Shown: positions 58,713 to 64,000 of the stretch, piece by piece | Position numbering within the stretch: the stretch's first letter is position 1 | Layout: each line of letters starts with the position of its first letter | NCBI GenBank assembly: GCA_023935145.1 | Contig: CM043698.1 | Location: 38,961,501-39,025,500, forward strand | DNA: 64,000 nucleotides | DNA from: Bretschneidera sinensis | Lineage: Eukaryota; Streptophyta; Magnoliopsida; Brassicales; Akaniaceae | Reading direction: 5' to 3' | Translations under genes and position numbers: made by a program | The notes under the pieces: generated by a model | Seen by the model: the letters and a program-made list of their open reading frames with translations, nothing else | Told to the model about the DNA's origin: nothing | Database searches by the model: none

Positions 58713-59288
58713 AGCCATTTTCGATGTGAAAACAAAACTAAGCATAGAAACCGTCGAGGAACAACCTGAGTTGAACAAATAAAAGAAGGTATTATGATGA
58801 TTCCACTATTAGGCCCTAAAAAATTAGCTAAGAGTGGTTACGAGTTTGCTCATATTGGACTGATCCAAGTAGGAATATGCCCATTATACAGAAAATGATT
58901 ATATTCACCCATGTTTGCTTGTGTGCTTGATTATAGATATCTCAAGCATAAAGATGCTTTAATAGGTGTACATGCTAACCTTTATAATGGTCCAATAATG
59001 TTTGATGTTTACATGTCACGCACACATTACACTAGAATACATACTTCACCTTTCATGAATTAAAATCCATTCATTATAACATACAATCAAAACTTATAAA
59101 AATGCAAGATATCACTTATATGTTGAAATTTACAAAGTATATCCAAAATATTCATATTTTAATGAAAATGATTTACTAAATGCAGATTCAAGACTAAAAA
59201 TTGAGGATGCCATTCATGGACCCACCTAAGGATGTTGTTCATGGACCCAATAAGGATGCCAATCCGCAAGCTCTCCCTTAGAGCTTAC

Positions 59289-59928
59289 TGGTGGAATTTT
59301 TTTATATTGGCTATCACTAATTATTGTGGTTTTTGGTTTTATAAAACCGGGTTAGCAGTTTTGGTCCAATGAGAAAAGTATGAAAGCTCATTGTTGTTAA
59401 TTGGTGATCATGTTGTTTGAGCTTGTACATATCTTAATATTATTAATGTGGATCAGCAGCTAATGTAGGCTTTAGTCTAATATTACCTGTAGATGGAAGG
59501 GTTTGTTTGGACTCTTAGTAAAATGTTGGAATTTTTCTATATGGGCTACCACTAATTATAGTGATTTTGGTTTTAAAAAATCGTGTCAATAGATTTGATC
59601 CAATGAGAAAAGTACAAGAACCCACTGTTGTTAATTGGTGATCATGTTGTTTGGGCTTGTACACATCTTAATATTATTAATGTGGGTCAGCAGCTAGTGT
59701 AGGCTTTAGTCCAATACGATTCGTAGATGGAAATGCCCATTTGGACTCTTAGTAATTAGGGTTACTAATGCGTATATAAATAGGCTAAGTCTCCTATTTG
59801 TCTCCCAGTACATCTGAGTATTCAGTTTTCTATCAATTTGAAGAAGCTGATGTTGTGGGAGTACAAACAGGAATACCTAACCTTGATCACTTCAGAATGG
59901 CACAATCAAGTGTGTAATCTAATTATGC

Positions 59929-59980
<52 letters not shown>

Positions 59981-60024
59981 TACGTTTCACATATGATATT
60001 ATTGTTTATGTTTATTTAATACCA
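59289..60024 (+). repeat. LTR-like region with 235-bp internal tandem duplication
   Basis: TGGTGGAATTTTTTTATATT at 59289 and TGTTGGAATTTTTCTATATG at 59524 start two diverged copies (both contain TTGTTAATTGGTGATCATGT). Only the second is followed by the TATA box (59774-59783). The right border near 60024 is estimated from the PBS. Confidence 0.6.
59934..59978. repeat. (AT)n microsatellite
   Basis: About 22 AT units within the LTR-like region, before TTCTACGTTTCACATATG. Confidence 0.95.
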
Positions 60025-60028
60025 TATG

Positions 60029-60040
60029 TGGTATTAAAGC
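60029..60040 (+). other. Degenerate primer binding site
   Basis: TGGTATTAAAGC matches the initiator-Met-tRNA type site TGGTATCAGAGC at 10 of 12 positions. Confidence 0.5.
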
Positions 60041-63000
60041 CTATATACATAAATTTAGAACCAAATTCAGAAATATTGCATTTAATTTCAAGTGAAATTG
60101 TAAAATTCTTAAAATCCTTTTGGGATGGAGAATATTTATTTTCTCTTTGATAAACTCTCTCTCTCTCTCTCTCTTGCTTCAAGAATCGGCTTTCATATTT
60201 CGGTGAGTCGTTATTCGTTTATATTCTGTTTTTTCTTTTCATTTTGCAGTAGATTTCGTTGAAAATTGGATTATTTTTGTGATATTATTTTGATTGGATT
60301 GTGAAAAGTACAGATTAGTGAGGTTAATGTTATTATCATTATTTTTTTTAAAGGAAAAATCATGTTTGCTATATTGTTTGTGGTATAAGAACCTTTGCAA
60401 GGAAGTAAAGGTTTTAGGTGTATTTATTCTCCTCTTAGTTATCTGTACGGTTGTTAAGGAAATGGAGGAAAGTGAAAAGGAAAACATAATTTTTATTTTA
60501 ATATTAGTATAAATTTTCTACGTTAGAGCTATGATTCATTTATTTTTAATTAACTGGGAAAATGAACTAGGTTGACTGAGAGTGTTTGAGTTAGGCACAT
60601 TTGAGGTGACCAGGTGAGTGTTTGTATCATTGTTTGCTTAGGGACTATAAAGATTTTACATCTCCTAAAAGTTTTTTCATACATTTTTTTTTTTTGGTTT
60701 AGACTGCTATAGAAGTTTTTGTATGCACTTTTTGGAGTAATTAAAGTTAACTTTCATTTGTTTCTTAAGAAAAATTTCCTATGGTCCTTATTACTGAAAC
60801 TGCTGAAAAGAGAAGAAATTAGAATTTTGCATGTTCTGCTTTATTTCTCCAAAAATAAAATAAAACCTTAAAGCAAGTGAAATTCATGTTTCGTGTGTTT
60901 ATATGTTGAGTTTTGGTATAGAACACAATGCTTCCACAGTCTCATATAATGTGTATAAAGTACTTCCATTTGCAAGGAGTCATTGTTTGGACCTATCAGT
61001 TGCATTTTGCAAATCAAGATCAAATAAAAACACAAGTTTGGAACATCTTTTGTTGAAATACATATCTAAAATCACACTTTTTGTCAAAGCTAAAACGTTT
61101 TTTTTTTTTTTTTGGAAATGTACTTGTGGCAGAAGCGTAACATGGGGATTCTCTAATAAAATATATAAAATTGTTAAATTAATTATGTATTATATTTTGT
61201 TTTCCTTATGTGGCTTTAGCAGAAAAGCTTGCGATTTTAACTTTTGGAAATAAATATGTAATTCAAGACATGTGTTCTGTATAATAATATTTTGAATTGC
61301 ACATTTATGAGGAAATTGTTCGTTATCATGTTCACTTGGACTGGTCTGGGTCTTGATTGTTTATTTTTAGCATGCTTATGACATAATGCTGTTAAGGTAT
61401 TTCAATTCATGAGCAATAGAATTATTTTGCTGATTTGTTCTTGAAAAGTTGATGAATATTTTTACTTGACCTATAAGCACGCATTAAAACCTAAATGGGC
61501 ACATGAGATTTGGGGACCGTCCTTTTGCATGGAAAACTGGGTTGGAATTAAACATCTGTTAGAAATGTCCTTTTGCATTTACTTGGTCTATGGAGAGATT
61601 TTGTATTCTTGAGATACGTGCATTGAAATATGTACATGAGCTACATATTGGGTTTTGGAATTTCTTTTATTATATCTAATTAAGTTGATAGGCTTGTAAA
61701 ACTGTGTTTAAATGGAATAGACAATTCCTCAACACACTGTAAATCAGGCACCTAAGCATGCCTCTGGCGCTTGATCTTTGCAAGCATGATAACTAATGTA
61801 AGTTAGATTAAAAAAAAGGTGGGACAGCCGCTATAATTTAACTCTGGACCTATGGTTCAAATAATTATTTTATTAATTTGATGTTATGATTTTGATCTAA
61901 AGAGGTACATGTGGTTTGCTATCTCATATTGAGAAGATCAAATGCACACATGTTGTTTTAGTATGTATATATACTGGGTAATATATTTTATCAGTCTCGG
62001 TATGAAATAGTTTCATTAGTTGATGTGGATGGTTACTGCCAAAGTGGTCCATTCATTGATATTTGTGAGATTATTTCATGTTGTTGTTACGAGACATTTA
62101 TCCAAGTTATTGCATTCAATCACCTACCTAAAGGGGGTAATACAGTGTTTTAATTCAGAGGTTGACATGAAACATTTGGTGGAATTAATTTCAGTTTGGA
62201 TTGTCTTTCTGCCCAAAAGTGTTAGGTATTTCGAAAAATGAGATACATTAATTTGTAAGTTTCATGTAAGGGATTCAACTTGCATGTTGCATACTCTGTC
62301 CAAAAGGGAATATATAATTATGCACTAGGAATTTAGTTGTTGTAATTACCCTTTTATTAATATGTTGCCTTTTGGTTGTCTTGAATAGTTTTCATTGTCA
62401 TTACTGAAATTATGACTAGGTCAAATAATAAAATCAATATACTTTCATGGGAGTGTATAAAAAATATGAAAATCAAAAATTATAGAAATTATGTAGTTTT
62501 TTTTTTAATTTATAAAATTTTCTAATTCATATTTGCTTAATTGGTGCACTTATTAGCAATAATTAAATTTGGAGTATGTGAAAATGTCTTTTATAATTAC
62601 ACATGTTGATCAAAATTGATCATTACTCAATACTTTTGCTATATTTTATTTGATCATATTGAAAGTTGTGTGTCACATGAGATGATAATATGAATTCATG
62701 TGATAAGCATGATCGGTTAATTGTTTTTTGGTTTAATAATTATTTATTTATGAAAATATGTGATTAATTGCTTATTTCTCAAAAACTGTGTATATATTCT
62801 GAAATTTTATTTCATAGTAATTTATTTTGATGAGTTGAGATGTTAATAATATGTACTCTCCTAGATTAGTTGTCGTATTTATTATACTCTCTGCTTGAAA
62901 GAAAATATAGAAAATATGCATGTTGTGGGAAATAATTGATTAAATTATTTAAATATATTTTACTATGTTCAAGACCTGTGATAAGGATGTAACTATTGAT

Positions 63001-63649
63001 TGTTTAATCATAGAGGTACATATTGTTTAGAGTACTTTCTCTTGTATATCACATGCATGCCTATTATTTTTCGCATGCTTATGTGGTTATAAAGGGCATT
63101 ATTATTTATCTCAGTTTTGGAAAATTTCATGGGTTTGATGTGAGTGCTTGCAGCAAAAGTGGAACACTCATTGATACTCATGGGATTTTATTAAAACATG
63201 TTGTGGGATGATTACTGTTTATTACGATTTTGGGAAATTTCATGGGTTGATGTGGGTGTTTGCTTCCAAAGTGGCACACTCATTGATACTTGTCGGATTT
63301 TACTAAAACATGTTGCAGGATGATTTCAATTGCAACATGCAGTTACCTACCCAAAAGGGGTAGTTGTGTATTGTAATTTATGAAAATACATGGAACACTT
63401 TGTGAAGATGATGAGTCAGTTTAGAAGGTTTGTCAGCCCAAAGGGGACAATTCTTTCAAAAATCGAGACACTGTCTTTATATGCTTCATGTGTACAGTTT
63501 CTAAGGGTATTTTGTATTTTCTTCCCATAAGGTAGTTTATAACTATACTCTTAGATTCTCTATTTTGGAATATGTTGGTGATTGCCCTTATACTGATGTG
63601 TTGCATTTTTGTCTTGAATCAATCTCTTTTTTTGTTTTTGTGAACAATA
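60041..63649. other. Long non-coding leader of the right-hand Copia element
   Basis: AT-rich, with a (CT)n run near 60157-60174 and only short chance frames. The part 62008-62340 recurs in diverged form at 63120-63540 (CAAAGTGG, CTCATTGATACT, ACCTACCCAAAAGGGGTA, CAGCCCAAAGGGG landmarks). No known gene is recognised. Confidence 0.55.
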
Positions 63650-64000
63650 ACCAAACAACTATTGAGATCCTGATTGGTTTGAATTATAAGAAATAGAAGG
63701 ATGATGTTGAGTCTGATTTATGGCGTGTCTAGATCACATTTCTAGAGAAAGTTGAAAGGCTTGTTAGGGATGATATTTTCCTCACTCTTGATTTTAGGGA
63801 TATGGAGACCTGTGCTAATTATATTAAGGAAAAGTTAACCAAACCAAGAAAAGGGCACAACTCGTAGTTATGATATTATAGAAATAGTGCATACTGATAT
63901 TAGTGGTACCTAAAATTTGATGAGGTGGTGACTTCCATTGGTTTTGAGAAGAATAAGGTAGATCAATGCATATACCTAAAGGTTAGTGGGAGAAAATTTA
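63650..64000 (+). pseudogene. pol: Copia pol remnant (GAG-pre-integrase/integrase joined to RT)
   Basis: In shifting frames the sequence shows HISRE and KVERLVRDDI, LDFRDMETCANYIKEKLT (GAG-pre-integrase to integrase), then directly KFDEVVTSIGFEKNKVDQCIYLKVSGRKF, which belongs just before the YVDD motif of RT. Everything between is missing. Continues beyond the window. Confidence 0.7.

Larger units (their letters stand above)
53484..59280 (+). repeat. Array unit 6 (B form, right edge of the array)
   Basis: Spacer with a solo LTR, dead peptide copy and the longest viral fragment. It has neither the full Copia element of units 2 and 4 nor the truncated Copia that ends units 1-5. Viral sequence simply continues past that junction (59092 on). 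It therefore may show the state before the Copia fragments joined. Confidence 0.8.
56560..59280 (+). pseudogene. Endogenous pararetrovirus fragment, unit 6 (longest copy)
   Basis: B-specific N-terminal block at 56600-56830; inverted-repeat arm at 56998-57110; coat-protein-like core from 57420 with an 84-bp tandem duplication (57434-57601); zinc knuckle near 58339-58387 with Trp intact; an (AT)n expansion at 58664-58707; movement-protein-like part 58795-59150, which runs beyond the point where the Copia fragment starts in other units. Many stops. Homology fades after about 59200. Confidence 0.6.
59289..64000 (+). mobile_element. Rearranged Ty1/Copia element running off the window
   Basis: An LTR-like sequence (59524-about 60024, with a duplicated first half at 59289-59523), a TATA box at 59774-59783, a PBS-like TGGTATTAAAGC (60029-60040), a 3.6-kb leader without genes and a pol remnant at about 63700-64000. 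It differs from the array and bounds it on the right. Gag and most of integrase are missing, so a large internal deletion is likely. Confidence 0.6.

Noticed and set aside
58533..58782. Frames with (IY)n strings
   Set aside because: Produced by the AT microsatellite in all phases.
40808..60040. tRNA-like matches at the primer binding sites
   Set aside because: Only 12-18 bases complementary to tRNA ends; no cloverleaf, so no tRNA gene.
60294..63211. Open frames of 60-116 codons in the right-hand leader
   Set aside because: Chance frames in AT-rich DNA: no conserved motifs, no codon pattern, and homopolymer-rich translations.

Overview
The window is nuclear DNA of a flowering plant, very probably a eudicot. 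It is AT-rich and dominated by LTR retrotransposons, and it holds fossil pararetrovirus DNA and small plant-type genes with one intron. The species cannot be read from the sequence. No housekeeping gene, tRNA, rRNA or bacterial-style operon was found.

Layout. (1) Bases 1-1017 are the 3' end of an LTR retrotransposon: a minisatellite-rich internal part and a 596-bp LTR. It sits in the left end of a tandem array. (2) Bases 1018-about 59280 hold six directly repeated units. The core unit is about 6.0-6.5 kb and contains, in order, a non-coding spacer, a two-exon gene for a small secreted cysteine-rich (defensin-like/NCR-like) peptide, a decayed Caulimoviridae fragment (coat-protein-like then movement-protein-like), and a 5'-truncated Ty1/Copia fragment (RT-RNase H-3' LTR). 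Second exons of the peptide gene start at 2035, 8053, 19322, 25405, 36634 and 55827. (3) From about 59280 to the window end lies a different, rearranged Copia element: LTR, degenerate PBS, long leader, and a remnant of pol at 63.7-64.0 kb.

The units alternate between two forms. Units 1, 3 and 5 (A) lack about 400 bp downstream of the peptide gene. Units 2, 4 and 6 (B) keep it. Units 2 and 4 carry a 4.73-kb TNT1-like Copia element (minus strand) at the same base with the same AAACA target duplication, so a dimer of about 17.3 kb (A+B) was duplicated after that insertion. Unit 5 was later split by an 11.6-kb Athila-like Ty3/Gypsy element (39463-51094; 1339-bp LTRs; GATAT duplication) and by a 973-bp solo LTR. 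Unit 6 was split by a 454-bp solo LTR.

Function. All retrotransposon and viral reading frames seen are broken. The only plausible working genes are the peptide copies in units 1-5. Each encodes 73 residues with a signal peptide and six cysteines, and each has its own TATA box and AATAAA signal. The copy in unit 6 has lost its start codon and its first conserved cysteine. A second cysteine-rich stretch follows each gene in a shifted frame. Inverted repeats of about 115 bp flank the gene in units 2-6. The most notable object is this amplified composite of host peptide gene, viral fossil and retrotransposon fragment.
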